Shown: positions 37,078 through 49,748 of the stretch, piece by piece
How the letters are laid out: each line of letters starts with the position of its first letter
Position numbering within the stretch: position 1 is the first letter of the stretch
From: Rotaria macrura
Lineage: Eukaryota > Rotifera > Eurotatoria > Philodinida > Philodinidae
Length of the DNA stretch: 64,000 bases
Direction: 5' to 3'
Assembly: GCA_900239685.1 (NCBI GenBank)
Contig: OENT01000887.1
Location: 1 to 64,000, forward strand
The notes under the pieces: model-generated
Database searches by the model: none
What the model saw: the letters and a program-made list of their open reading frames with translations, nothing else
Told to the model about the DNA's origin: nothing
Made by a program: the position numbers and the translations under genes

Positions 37078-37527
37078 TTAATAATATAAAATTAACTATT
37101 CTACTTAAAAGAAAAGGTTGAACAAATTGCATTTTATGCTGCTCTTTATATATAGAATAAATCCAAAGTAATATTGTTCTTGCGTAAGAACAGTAACGTC
37201 ATATGAAATTATTTCGTAATAACCCTATACAATCTCTGAAGGTGTCATAATTAAGATTATAGTTTGACCGTGAGTACGAAGATCGAAAGTATCTTTGGTA
37301 TGCGATAAATAATGTTTCGTATTAGGCTTGTTTTTCTAATAAACTTATCGTGAGATTTTTCTTCCGTCATGTATCGCCCTCTGTCTATTGATCATATTAG
37401 ATGAATAGACCATGATAGGCAAAACTATATGAGGTTTAATGGTTTGAGTTGAATAGCCATATTCAAAAATAGTCATAATAATAAACTGTGATTGATAGAT
37501 TTGTTGTAAAATTTGAATTCGGTCAAC
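37078..37527. promoter_or_regulatory. Shared divergent promoter region
   Basis: Only 450 bp separate the ATG of the RBR gene (-) from the ATG of the HCFC1R1-like gene (+), so both promoters must lie here or overlap. TATATATAG occurs at about 37147. No specific factor site is called. A minus-strand acceptor (CTTTTCTTTTAAG, AG at 37104-37105) lies 26 nt before the RBR ATG. Confidence 0.55.
37104..37118 (-). other. Splice acceptor before RBR ATG
   Basis: A strong pyrimidine tract CTTTTCTTTTAAG leaves a 26-nt leader before ATG. It could accept a spliced leader or end a 5' UTR intron. Confidence 0.5.
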
Positions 37528-40272
37528 ATGCAATCATCATCATTGTGGCTGTCATGTGATAATCCAAAGTAGAGAAGTATTTGAATCATTTCCATCAAAT
37601 TTCTATTTTATTTTCATAGTATTCCTAGCAATTCACCTACGAGTTGGTCCAATAGAACAGATCGAAAACGTAAAGCTGATAATAATGACTTTGAGAAAAA
37701 GTTAAAAACAAAAGGACTTAATCTTTTTTTATTAAATTAAATTTCAATTTATCGCTTAGATGTCCGAATAAAATATTTTTGACCGAAGAATTATTAATAA
37801 AGCATATGCAAACACTTTCATTAGACATTTGCCAAAATAAAAATGTATCTCTTTCTCAAGATTCACAAAACGAGAAGTATGTTAATAATTTTACTATTTC
37901 AACGATGTCCACTTGATTTCGTTTAGTATGGTTTTTGTTTTGTTTTTCTTTGTCTACTATAGAGAATATAAAGATAATGATTATCAAGAACAATCAGATA
38001 ATGCATCTCTAAGGGAAACAAGATATGAATTACATAGAATACTAAAAGATAATTTAAGAAAAGATGATCTACACGATACTTTAATTAATAAACTTTGTGA
38101 TCTCGAACGGTGAGATACAATATTTAGAACGTGAGTTTTCATCTCTATCTAATATTTTCAGAAAAAAACTCTCAATGCAAATTGTACCTTACATGCCGAT
38201 TAATCCAACACAATTCAATCATACTAATCATAATGTGATGATGGATGAAGAAAAACAAGAAGATAAAAGTTCATCATCGTCGACTATAGTTGAAGAAATA
38301 AAAAAACGAGAGACTGATGATCATCAATTCAAACGACCATTTCTACCAACACCCTATACGGTTGAAGAACCAATTGAAAATACAAATAAACGAACTTCGA
38401 AAATGAAAAGGTTAAAACGTCATGATTGATTCTTGCGACATGATTTAAGTGCATCTTTCTTGGCTACTTTTCTATAGGAGTTATTCTCAATTGGTACGAT
38501 ATAATAATCTATCGGTTACTGAATTAAAAAGTGATTCAAATGAATATTTTTTTCAATCAACACAATCAGATTATTTTGTTATTGAACCTAGTACACCTGT
38601 GTAAGTAAAGAAAAACATAAATTTTATCGTGAATGAATGAAATTCAATTGGAAACATTCGAATGACAATTTTCCATTGTACTACGATATCGTTCGAAAAT
38701 ATTCATGTAACAAAGAATTTTGAATGATAAAAAAATACAAAGTATCAAATTTCAAACGAAGTACAATATCATCTACCATTAATTGGTTGAAATCCTCGTC
38801 ACTTGGAAGAATAAGTTTTTTCCACCTATGAAAATAAAGCAATGACTCAATTTTCTTTATTTTTATACTTCGGTGATGTAAAAAAAAAACTTGAAAATAG
38901 ATCATGACATTTAACGTACAAAAATTTGATTCATTAATTCAACAAGTAGGAAGCTATTTTTTTGAAACCTTATTCAATCGGTAAACTACGTAAGATACGA
39001 AGCAAAGTACATGACGCCTATATGCTCTTTTTATTGCGATTTAAATATTTCTTTGTTTCAACTACATCTTGGAAAATATTTTATGTATCCTACATAAAAT
39101 TGATTTCTTCCGACATCAATTATCGTTCGACAGTAAATTCTTTTCATCTATAAGTGATCGATGAAGAATGATCTTTTCTCTGTAAATTTAGAATCGTTGT
39201 ATTCTTCTTCAGAATATTATATTCAGTCAAGAATGTTAAACTTTTTAATGATCGTCGTTTTTTTTTTCTTCAGTAATATTTATTAGCAATAATAAATGCA
39301 ATGTATCTTATGAGGCGATTTTAAATCTATATGTGATAAAAAATTAAAAATGCAAATTTTCAGAAGAAAAAACTAATGATTATAGTAACTTGATACTTGA
39401 TCTGTTTTCTAAGTGTAGAGTACTTTTTTTCGTTGATAAAATTTCATAAGTATGTTCGTTTCTAAAGTCATGCTCAGTGAAGTTCGTTCACGATTTCGTT
39501 GAGAATCTTATTCGGAAATATTGCAGATTTTTCGAATTAAAAAATACTGATGGAGTATCATTTGATATTCATCCTTTGTAAGACTATCAAATTACTTGAG
39601 CATTAGGATTGCATTTCATTTTCTAAGGATACGTCATGATGAAAGTATACCATTTCTTTTGTTTGCAGAAAAAACTCAAACATTTCAAATTATCTTTCTA
39701 GTCATGATTCATTTTTGTTTGATTATTTTCAATAGTTCTGTTATTGTTTAACAATATTTTGGATTTAATTATACATTATGCATAAATATTCAGAAAAACC
39801 TTTGTAATCCGATAAGTAATGTAATGGCATGTTTTTCGATCACTCAACAGTACGACATTATTGATTATATATGAGTTGCAGCTAGGCAATATTTTATTTC
39901 TAAAATGTCAATGATTCACCTGTATATAGGCGTCTAATATGATTCCAAAGAAAGAGAAAAAGAAAAAAAATCGGTGAAATAACTATTATTTTTTTGTCAT
40001 AAATGATTGTGTCGTACGATGAATAATAATGCAAATGATTTATTTTATGTTATTTTTATTTCAGTGTGACTGATTCTCCGGCCAGCTGTTGGAAATCTTC
40101 ACCCAACTCAAGTCAGTCATCAATAAAAATTACTGAAGATGTGGATTACTCGTTCAAATCATCAAATGATAATAATAATAATAATCAGTCAGAATTATTT
40201 GACAATTACGATATTACCATGGAATCGATTGTTTTATCAGATTTTAATAACAAAATGGATGACGACATTTAA
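37528..40272 (+). CDS. HCF-1 regulator (HCFC1R1)-like nuclear protein
   Basis: Seven exons: 37528-37568, 37620-37700, 37760-37876, 37963-38109, 38162-38410, 38478-38600, 40065-40272 (966 nt, 321 aa); every intron is phase 2. The N-terminal quarter has a basic KRK cluster (residues 30-32), then KIFLTEELLIKHMQTLSLD (45-63). This order resembles vertebrate HCFC1R1, a small nuclear-export partner of host cell factor 1, where a KRR cluster precedes a similar leucine-rich LSEEN...LSL segment. The remainder is polar with DDLHDTLINKLCDLER (helical), a lysine/serine-rich stretch, KRPFLPTPY, and an Asn/Asp-rich acidic end. The human protein is only about 138 aa, so homology rests on one motif and is tentative. 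The first exon was chosen because only its GTAGAG donor keeps the frame; that donor and the GTTAAA donor of exon 2 are weak. It lies 117 nt upstream of CPTP. Confidence 0.6.
38601..40064 (+). other. Long intron 6 of the HCFC1R1-like gene
   Basis: A 1464-nt intron before the last exon. It holds only chance ORFs. It ends in a good TTTTTATTTCAG acceptor that joins PSTPV to VTDSPASCW in frame. Confidence 0.65.
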
Positions 40273-40330
40273 AGAACAACCCACAAACATAATTCAGAAT
40301 TTTTTCAATTTGTTCTTGTTTTTATATTTA

Positions 40331-40337
40331 TTTTCAG
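40331..40337 (+). other. Acceptor between HCFC1R1-like and CPTP genes
   Basis: TTTTCAG after a long T-rich tract, 59 nt beyond the upstream stop and 52 nt before the CPTP ATG. No AATAAA occurs between the two genes. With such a short gap the simplest reading is a polycistronic precursor resolved by spliced-leader trans-splicing; a 5' UTR cis-intron overlapping the upstream gene is the alternative. Confidence 0.5.
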
Positions 40338-40389
40338 ATAAATTCATACATAGAAAACGAACAAAATCTGTGATATAAAACAAAAACCG

Positions 40390-41696
40390 ATGTCATCTGC
40401 ACCAGATACACAAATACCGATCGATATGACTACACCATCGGAAACAATAATCAAACCATCGGAAAAAATTATACTATCAACAGCAACGGCAACCATGCAA
40501 TCTCCAAGTCGAGCAGAACGTTCAAAAAATAAATTTGATTTGAAAGTAGTTCGAGACTCTTTTATTAATTGTATTCAACCGGATAATACACTACTCCTTG
40601 CAGAATATATTCGTGCGTATGAAGAGTTATGCACGTAAGATATCAAATAGTCTATAATCAATATTATATGTATATATATATTTTTTCTTTATCATTTTAG
40701 TTTTGTTAGTTCTCTTGGTGCTGTGTTTGAATGGGCAACAAAAGATTTATCAAGTAAACTGGTATTTCTACGTGAACATCAACGTCTTGATCCGATCAAT
40801 TATAAATCGATTCAATCGATGCTCTCATATGAAGTAGAAACAAGACGTATTTTGACAAGAGATACGCCATTATTTATTGAACCGGGAAAACCATTACACA
40901 ATGGCTCTCGAACATTATTGAGATTACATCGTGCACTTGCATTTCTTTCGGCTTTTTTAAGTGAAATGCGTACTGCACCTGACGATGCCAGTTCAGCAAC
41001 TATCGCTTGTAATGCATATTCTACAACACTTGCACAATATCATTCGTGGCCTATTCGATACACGTATGGGAATATAGTTTTTCTTACTGTACTTTATCAC
41101 GCTATGAAGTACTTTTTCTATATCAAACAAATCTCCTACGTAATCCGCAAATAGCTTTACTTATTCTCAGAAGATGCATTAAAGGAAAAGCATCTGAAGT
41201 TGTTAGTTTAGTTCGATTCGTGTAAGATTAAAAGTGTGAATAATGTGTACTTGTTCTTACTACTCATTGAACAAGTGTCTTACGGTTGATGTATTGTGAT
41301 ACATTTTGTCATCATAATTTCATTCGATTCATCAAAAATGACATACGAAAGTAATTTGTGTATTGCGATAAAATATTATGGACGCACGAGAGATGATTCA
41401 GTATATCAACATTTGTCACGAACATTACATTCATCTTTCAACCTTTTTTCTCGGCATCAGCTAAATGATAAAAATTGTGTCACTCAAAAAAGTTAAATCT
41501 TATCTATTTGTTTAGAATTATGGCTGCCATTAAATTAACCGTTCCAGATCGTAAAGAACTTGTGAACAAATTACTTACGAAGCGAACTAGTGATGAAATA
41601 AACACATATGCTGATGAAATAGTAAAAGCATGTAATACTATCGAATTCATAACACAAGAACTTTTCAGAAGTTATAAGCTAACCAAACTACCATAA
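40390..41696 (+). CDS. CPTP: Ceramide-1-phosphate transfer protein (GLTP fold)
   Basis: Three exons: 40390-40634, 40701-41063, 41516-41696 (789 nt, 262 aa). Members of this glycolipid-transfer-protein family move ceramide-1-phosphate between membranes in the cytosol. The GLTP domain begins near FDLKVVRDSF (residue about 55). Key features are SLGAVFEWATKD with KDLSSK (Asp97, Lys101), RTLLRLHRAL (Arg152, Arg156, Arg159) and YHSW (His196). These match the Asp/Lys, arginine cluster and histidine that bind the sphingolipid head group in vertebrate CPTP rather than the Trp-based sugar site of GLTP. The C-terminus (IEFITQELFRSYKL) matches the family end. About 50 extra polar residues precede the domain compared with the 214-aa human protein. 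Exon 2 must end at 41063 (CGATACAC before GTATGG); reading through gives an apparent frameshift that disappears once the 452-nt intron is removed. Confidence 0.9.
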
Positions 41697-41957
41697 AATT
41701 GACTGATGTCTGGTTTTGTTGGTCTCTGACCTCTTATTCTTAATCGTGAATAATGTGTGCTTATATTTCTTCTGTTGAATTCCATTATGCTGATAAATTT
41801 CATGTACAATAACTAAAATGACTACAACGGCTTTTGTTGCTTTTTTCTTTTCTTTTTTGTTGTTTTTTTTTATAAAAAAATAATCGTGACATCCGTAAGA
41901 TGTTTAATGAATTTGAACAATGAATAACAGTTATTTATTTTAAATATGTATTTTATA

Positions 41958-41963
41958 AATAAA
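41958..41963 (+). terminator. Candidate poly(A) signal of CPTP
   Basis: AATAAA in TATAAATAAAAATAG, 262 nt beyond the CPTP stop. Confidence 0.4.
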
Positions 41964-43695
41964 AATAGTTTATCTCAGAAGATAATATGAAATCATGTTC
42001 GTCATTTATCTCTCTAAAATCTAAATGAAACAACTACTATCGTTTGATGGTAATTATCGTACGTTTAGATGCAACGACTGTCTTGTAATTGTCTAAAAAT
42101 GTATTCATTTCAAAGAACAAATAGAACATTTCCGCATTATTAATAAAAAACCAAGGAAACATATCTGAACTGATTAATGAAACATGTTGAAAAATACAAG
42201 TGAGCCTTGATCATGGAAAAGAAAAGAAAGTAAGAGTTGTTTTTTCTAGAAAAACTTGAGATCTTTTTCAAAGTTTTGAAAAACATATATCGAACTCTGT
42301 ATTTATTTGAATTCCAATTGATTCAGAAGTTTCTTAATATTTTTTTCTCATTGATAGAATAGTTTTTCTAGTTAATGAAATTTTACTGCATATCATCACA
42401 ATCGTTGAAATTTACTTGATTTAACAAAATAAATCAGAGTAAACTTATTGTGATTACTAAAAAATCCATGATGTAAGTAGAATCGAAATATAGTTTGATT
42501 AATATAGAAGTAAGAAAAAGTGTTTTCAGAATCAACGATAAATTGACCTTTAGATCATTATTTGTCTCCGATCCATGGAGAATAATCAATCTATCGAAAA
42601 GATATTGCATGTGTGTTTTTAATTGAGAGCTACAGATAGTTTATACATGAAAATTTGTGATAATTCTTTATTCTACATTAGTTGTATGACGATTTCCCAG
42701 TGTAAATCGATATTACACGAACGCATAAGTCATCTCTATCGATCATATTACCACAATTTGTTGAAAAAAATCATCTGATTGATTACAACAAATGAATGAT
42801 TCATTCGGTTTTAGTTCACAATTAATCACTCATTTTCTCACGATCTCAAGAACATACTCACTGATTAGTAAGAAGATACAAATTATGAATGTCGATGATG
42901 AATGCTATAATTTTTTTCTCACGAGTACATGTATCAAAGCATACAGGTCAAGACTTTTTCATTAAGAGAAAATTTTTAATGACTATTTTCCGCGATGATG
43001 AATATTGATCAAAGTTAGTCATCAGTGAATAATAATCTCGACGAAGCAGAATGTAATTAACATAAAACAGGATTAGAAAAGCCAAAGATCATTCTTTGAT
43101 CTAACATTTACAATGCTTTTGTATTTTGTCTAGTGTTTAGGAACGGCAAATTACTAGATTTTCATTCTATTTGAACAGACAAAAACACTTGTAGTATTTC
43201 TTCTATCACCATTATAAAAATTTCAAAGCAATTCTCTAAATCATCTATCGTGGAAAATTAAAGAAATAATTTACCAATACATTGACAAATGAATATCGAT
43301 TCTTTTTCTATATCGTACTATTGTTTGATATGATCCTTCATTCAAGAAAAACTAACCATCGTCAATGCATGTACCTAGTAAAACATGAACTAATAAATTA
43401 ATTTAAAGTGTCTATTCACCTACACTAAGTTCGATGTTTTCTCCAATGAAATCCTTCAATATTCACAATAATTTTTCTCTTCACATTTTGTACGTATGGT
43501 ATAGAGAATCATTTCAACTTTTATGAGTAGTACAACAATGTTACAATTAATAAGCGATGGTTCTTTCGCCGAACGATAACTATCTATTCGTTGAAGAATA
43601 GTCTAAAACTTCAAAATTTCAGTATCTCACTTGTTCAGCATTGTGACATACAAATTTTTTTTCACAAGAACATGAATTCACAATGAAATTAATCT

Positions 43696-43701
43696 TTTAT
43701 T
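43696..43701 (-). terminator. Candidate poly(A) signal of acetyl-CoA synthetase
   Basis: AATAAA on the minus strand, 176 nt after the synthetase stop codon. Confidence 0.4.
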
Positions 43702-43876
43702 TTGAATGCATTTTTGTAAATAGTTTCGTTTTCATCATCAACAAATCTCCAATATTATTTACATCAAGAAAAATAATAGTATATATGTAATTCTGAAAAT
43801 ATCTAAGGGAATCTACGACAAAACTAATAGAAAAACAGAGAGTTGATAGGAGCCCTTTTTTTAGTATTGGTTTTCA

Positions 43877-46521
43877 TTAAGATTTTTTTGTTCGTGGAGA
43901 GTTTTTAATTAATTCCTCCACAATAGATGGATCGTTTAATGTAGAAGTATCACCAAGATTGCTAATATCAGGTTCAACTATTTTACGTAAAATACGTCGC
44001 ATAATTTTGCCACTACGTGTTTTAGGTAAACCTGATGTAAAATGTATGACGTCGGGATAAACATGTGCACCAATTATATCACGTACACTTTTTATGAGAT
44101 CTTTTCGAAGTTCTTCAGTTGGTTCAAAACTATCTTTTAATGTCACAAAACAATACATTCCTTGATTTTTCTTTGAATCTGGATAACCAACAACAGCAGC
44201 TTCAATTACACCGTCATGATGTTCAAGTGCAGATTCGACTTCCGCTGTTCCAATATTATGTCCTGATATGACAAGTACATCATCCTAAAGAATAATAGAG
44301 ATAATTCATTTTCGGTGACATATATAAATATTCATCTACGAACAACTCGGCCAGTTATCCAATGATAGCCATTTTCTTTTACTTCACATCCATCGCCAGT
44401 AAAGTAATAACCAGGATAGGTTTTAAAATAAATTTCAGTAAAACGTTCATGATTACGATAGAGACTACGTGCTTGTCCTGGCCATGAATCTGTGATACAT
44501 AATTCACCCTGATTTGGCACTTGCAATGGTTTTTTCGTCTTCTTATTGAATAGTTGTGTTTCAATGCCAAAAAATGGAAGTGTTGCCGAACCTGGCTCTA
44601 ATGGCCAAACATTAGCCAACGGTGCAATCATAATACCACCCGTTTCAGTCTATTGACAAAGAGAAAATAGATCAAGTTTTCGCTAGTTGAAGGAAAAAAT
44701 TAAAAAGAAATCGTTGACATTACTTGCCACCAAGTATCAACAATCGGACAACGGCCACTGCCTTGAAAAAAAAACAGAAAAATGATGTTACCATTCCTTG
44801 AACACAATATGAAATAGTTTACCGACAACAGAGTGATACCAATGCCATGCTTCAGGATTGATTGGTTCACCAACTGAACCTAAAACTCTAAGCGATTCAC
44901 GACTTGTTCTAGTTACAAACGAATCATTATGTTGCATCAATGATCGAACAGCGGTTGGTGCTGTGTAAAAGATATTAACTTCATGTTTATCAACAATATT
45001 CCAGTAACGTGATTCATCTGGATACGTTGGTATGCCTTCAAAAACAACCGTTGTAGCACGATTTGCCAATGGTCCATAAACAACATCTGAATAAAACTAA
45101 TAGATTTCAATTAAGAAATTAAAATTCATTATTTACATGAATGGCCTGTAATCCAACCAATATCAGCCGTACACATATAAACATCACCAGGATTGTAATC
45201 AAAGACATATTTGAAAGTTAAACTTGCATATGTTAAGTAACCTCCTGTTGTATGAACAATACCTTTGGGGGCACCTGTTGAACCGCTTGTATAAAGCTAA
45301 AAATAACAAAGAAAATAGAATGTTTGTTTTAAAATTAAACTTACAATAAATAATGGATCTTCAGCATTCATTCTTTCTGGTTCACATTTATCGTTAACTT
45401 TTTCCATTTCGTCATGTACCCAAAAATCTCTGCCTTCTTTCCATTCAAGTGTTCCACGTAAACGGGCACAATCATCTTTTAATTCTGACATACCATGGTT
45501 TCGTTCGAAAACCAGTACCGTATTGACATTACTACATTGTTTCATTTGTAAAGCTTGATCAATTTTACTTTTCAATGGTGACGCTTTTCCGCCACGAACA
45601 CCAAAATCAGTTGTTATAACAACTGTTGATTCACAATTCGAGATACGCTCAGCAACATTATTTGCACTAAAACCACCAAAGATAACTGTATGTACTGCAC
45701 CAATACGTGCACATGCAAGCATAGCAATACATGCTTCAACGACCATGGGCATGTAGATAGTAACACGATCTCCTTTTTTAACACCATGCTTCTTAAGAAC
45801 GTTAGAAAACTTTTTAACATCATGTAAAAGTTCACCATAGGTTATATGATGTCGAGATTCACTTGGTGCATCGGGTTCAAATATAACTGCTACTTGTTGA
45901 GCAATACTATGATCATGATGAATATGACGGTCGAGACAATTATAGCAAACATTTATTTCTCCATCTTGATACCATTTAATATCAACACCACGTGGAGTAC
46001 GATAATCAAACTCGGTATTCTTGATTTTTGTCGGAAATCGATACCAATCTAAACGCTCTGCTGCCATCTTCCAAAATCGATTTGGATCTTTAACTGATAA
46101 TTCATAAATGGCTTTATATTCATCTAATGATTTAATTTTATCTGGTAATGATGTTTCGTTCCACATTGAACTAGTTGACGCTGCACGACATAATCGTGTT
46201 ATAATTTGATTCGATAAAAATCTATTGTCAGATGAAAATAATGTTGATGTTGGTACGATCGATTCATGTATTGTATTGTTATTTGTTGAAATTTTTCCCA
46301 ATGTTGAAGAAGCTACGGAAAGACGACGCTGAGATAATGAATGGAAACATGTACTAGATCTTGAAATGTCTATGAAAAAATGAGTCCACGAATAAAAAGA
46401 GAATGTAGTAAACATATATTTATAATGTAATGTTAAAATAATCACCATTTAAATTTTTTATCCACAGAGATAAATGGCGGATGGATGTTTTACCGGAGCT
46501 ATACTTGCTGGTCAACAACAT
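43877..46521 (-). CDS. ACSS1: Acetyl-CoA synthetase, mitochondrial type
   Basis: Seven exons: 46446-46521, 45345-46369, 45137-45296, 44823-45086, 44724-44761, 44344-44649, 43877-44284 (2277 nt, 758 aa). The enzyme activates acetate with ATP and CoA to acetyl-CoA through an acetyl-adenylate. Motifs: N-terminal acetyl-CoA-synthetase segment (WYRFP, then [20 protein letters not shown]), the phosphate loop [12 protein letters not shown] (368-379), [23 protein letters not shown] (519-526), WITGRVDD (hinge region around 618-625), and [16 protein letters not shown] with catalytic Lys716, the residue known to be controlled by acetylation/sirtuin. The 26-residue first exon ([20 protein letters not shown]...) and the next ~70 residues are basic, Ser-rich and almost free of acids, typical of a mitochondrial presequence, so an ACSS1-like role is inferred; human ACSS1 is 689 aa. 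Acetyl-CoA feeds the TCA cycle. All introns are 56-84 nt. The exon 6 donor is GTTCGT. Confidence 0.92.
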
Positions 46522-49500
46522 AGTCGATAATTTTTGATTGGGTTCGATGTAAAAATGTATTTATAATGTTGTTTTCATCGGAATTTCTGTTTCTTGTTGC
46601 TCTTTCTCTATGGTTAATATATGTAGACTGTTTACGTACGGTGAAAGAGAACGATAAAAGTCGAAGGATAGGTACACTGTGATTTGCGACTCAAAAATAA
46701 AATCTAGACTCAGGTATTCATTGTGAAGAAAAAAAAATAGAAAGAAACAGAACGAACAATTTTTGTACCACATGATCTAATATTTGTTTATGCCTTTTCT
46801 TTCTTCTGTCGAAAACATCGACATGCCCACAGTAATAACTGTGGAGATAGCGAGAGATGTATGTTTTCGTGGCAAAAAATACTTACCAATACAATTTATT
46901 TATATTTTTGCTAGAAGAAACGACATTGCATTTAAATAGACTTCCTCTTTATACAGAATCACGTGGTGTCAAAGAATGGTGCGTTACATTGTTTAGAAAT
47001 ACAAAAGCAAAATAGTAAAATCTTTTTTACCGAAGGAGTAAAAACGTATTTGATACTGATACATGGCTTCAGATGTGAAATCACGTCTGATTTTTCTCAT
47101 CAATTTGCATGCAACAGTACATTTCTCATTAGAATGTCATGAACTAATAGGACGAGTAAGAGACGTAAAAAAAGCATATAATGACTCGTCGAATGAGTTA
47201 GCTATTGTATCTCCTCTTTTACAACTGACACACATAGTCCCATTGAAAAAACAGGATTAAATTAATGTTTTTCATTGCTTTCTCTTCTTCCTTTCTTCAC
47301 TTGGTCGGATCTTTTTTGACTGAGATCTGTGAAAGGCAAGACGATAGGCAAATGAATCTAACAAAATATTGCTTTAACATACGCAAATGATATAATAGCG
47401 TTCATTATGTTGCTTAATACAAGATTACAATTACCGATATCTATTCACGAAAATAGAACTTACTCATTAACTAAAGTACCGTGCAATCGTAGAACAGAGA
47501 ATCTTCCTTAATGCAACCAATGAGATATAATTAAAGAATTAAAAATCGAAGAGAAGTGGCTTATTTTCAGAATTATAGAACAAGCCCCCACCCCTTCCCT
47601 TCTCCCAAAGTGTGTAATTGAATCTCGTTAAAAATAAAATGAAGATAAAAGCTACAGAAACCATTGTTGTCTCCTTCCTGTTTTTCTAAAATTATTTTAT
47701 GATTTTTTTCGAAATGAGATTATTGCTATTGAGAGAAAAACGAAGGTTAACATGAAAAAGTATTTTTTTTTGGAAGTTGTAAACAAGGGTGTTTTGCGAC
47801 GTTAGAAAAGAAAAGAAAAGAAAAGAGAAAGGGGCGCCTTGTGTCGTCTTTCTTTCTATCTGCTTGTATAAGAACGCTGAATATACGCTGTGCTCTTCGT
47901 TTTGATAAGAACAGCAAAATATACATATTCTCATTTGTCCTTTACTAGCATGTGACCTCATTGATGAGTGTCTATCATTTATGGCGCGTCAAAGAGTTGA
48001 TGATAAACATTGATTAAAGAAATTGGTGCCTCAAAATCATTATGAGTTTAATTAGAAAAATTTTCTCTAAACATGACACATCTTCGTTTCGAGGAGTGGG
48101 CGGATGAGTGTTTTCTAAGAGGGATGGAGAAATGAAGCATTAAAAGTCACCTTCAGAATAACGAACGATTTTTAACCTGGGCACGTTATGAGCACACCCT
48201 AGACCACTCCCACCCGATCGAGATTTCACTTTTCTTAACACAATTATGCATTTTATGCATCGATCAACGAGCTTCCAGCAAGGACAAGTAAAGAAAAGCA
48301 GGTTCTTGACTTCTGTCTTTTTTCCTAACTAAACCAAGAATAGACTTCTACAATAGTTTTGCTTGATATAATCTTACATTTAATCTCTAAAATATTCAAA
48401 TACGGAATCTAGTATAAAATTAACATACGATATCCAATATTATTTATGAATCTTGTCTACTTGCACAATCAAAAATGCTGGAAAATAGTTATTGCATAGA
48501 ATACTGTAGAAAAAAATGTATACATCGCACATTCCACCAATAGATCAACGCTTATAGAAATAAAACTAGTAGAATGCATGATCAGTTAATAAAACAAAAT
48601 ATTCGTGCTGTGCAGCGAAGTCAAGCCAAAATAAAAACACATAAATGCATATCTCAAACCTGATTTTTCCATGAAGTTCAAAATTTTAAATTCTGAATCT
48701 AGTAAATTTTATTTTTCATGTTACAATCGTTAATATTTTTCGATAACATTCTTTAGCATTAATTATTTTTTGTTAATAAGACTCATTTCCGTAACTCATT
48801 CGCACCGTTAGAAATTTTTATCAAGTAAAACAATGAAAAGAAAAAAACGAAGAACGAAACTTCGAAACTCAATAGATGCATAAATATTATTGAAGAAAAA
48901 AGTACATTCGCTGTTAGATGAAGATTAGTTACCACTCTGTTCGTAAATATTGACTTATTTTTATCAAGGCAAGTCCGTCTGAAAACTACAGGTTACATGT
49001 CGAGAAGAATGTACTCTAGAAGAACAAATGGACTGTGATACATAGAAACAGCCACGTCTTTTTTATTTCTACGCTTGTAGTTTATCTTTGTTTACCCTTC
49101 ATAATAACGCATATATCGAAAAGAATAAAATAAAATTTGGTACTAGTATATTATCAGAATGAGATGGATAGAAGTTTCTCGAAAACTTATTTGTAGTAAA
49201 ATTCTATGCATGATTTATTTTCACTTCTATTATTTTCAGATGGATAGATTAGATTCGTTTCGTTTTCATATATTATTTATCAAGACTAGCATAAATTAAA
49301 GCGGGAGGGATTTGATTTTTTAATAACCTCTATAATTACATTCATAGGGGATTTTTAGAGCGAACAATAACTAAATCCATTTTATTCGAGTCAAGGAAGT
49401 TTTTTCGATTGAGAAATGTTTCAAAACAGAGCTATGATTGTACACAACATATTAGTAGGTGTTTCTAGAAGAAACAAAAATAACGACTCTTCAATTGTGT

Positions 49501-49748
49501 GTTCTATTTTTCTTATTCTACGTTAAAGATTTAGAATAGGTGTTCGAGAGGTATTTTCATAAATTTATTTATTATTGTGAAATAGAAGATAACATTTATT
49601 TTTATCTAACTGGAATACATTCATTGTTAGAGAACACCAATGAATATATATTTAATAAAACCAAATTTTATACTCTAAAAAACACAGCTTTATTTATTCA
49701 CGTCAATTTTTTGTGAAATTCTCCTCGTAATCGATTGTCCAATTCGAT

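Larger units (their letters stand above)
41697..43876. other. Convergent intergenic region CPTP / acetyl-CoA synthetase
   Basis: About 2.2 kb of AT-rich DNA between two converging genes. Candidate poly(A) signals are at 41958-41963 (+) and 43696-43701 (-). No ORF of interest, repeat island or RNA gene is seen. Confidence 0.6.

Noticed and set aside
41058-41225. Apparent frameshift in CPTP after YHSWPIR, with a 14-nt micro-intron or one-base error
   Set aside because: Ending exon 2 at the GTATGG donor (41064) and joining to the acceptor at 41515 gives YHSWPIRYT followed by IMAAIKLTVPDRKEL, which matches the family colinearly and keeps the frame. No lesion is needed.
48095-48235. GAGGAGTGGGCGGATG and CCACTCCCACCCGATCGAG as element inverted ends
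   Set aside because: The complementarity is short and patchy and no element structure lies between.
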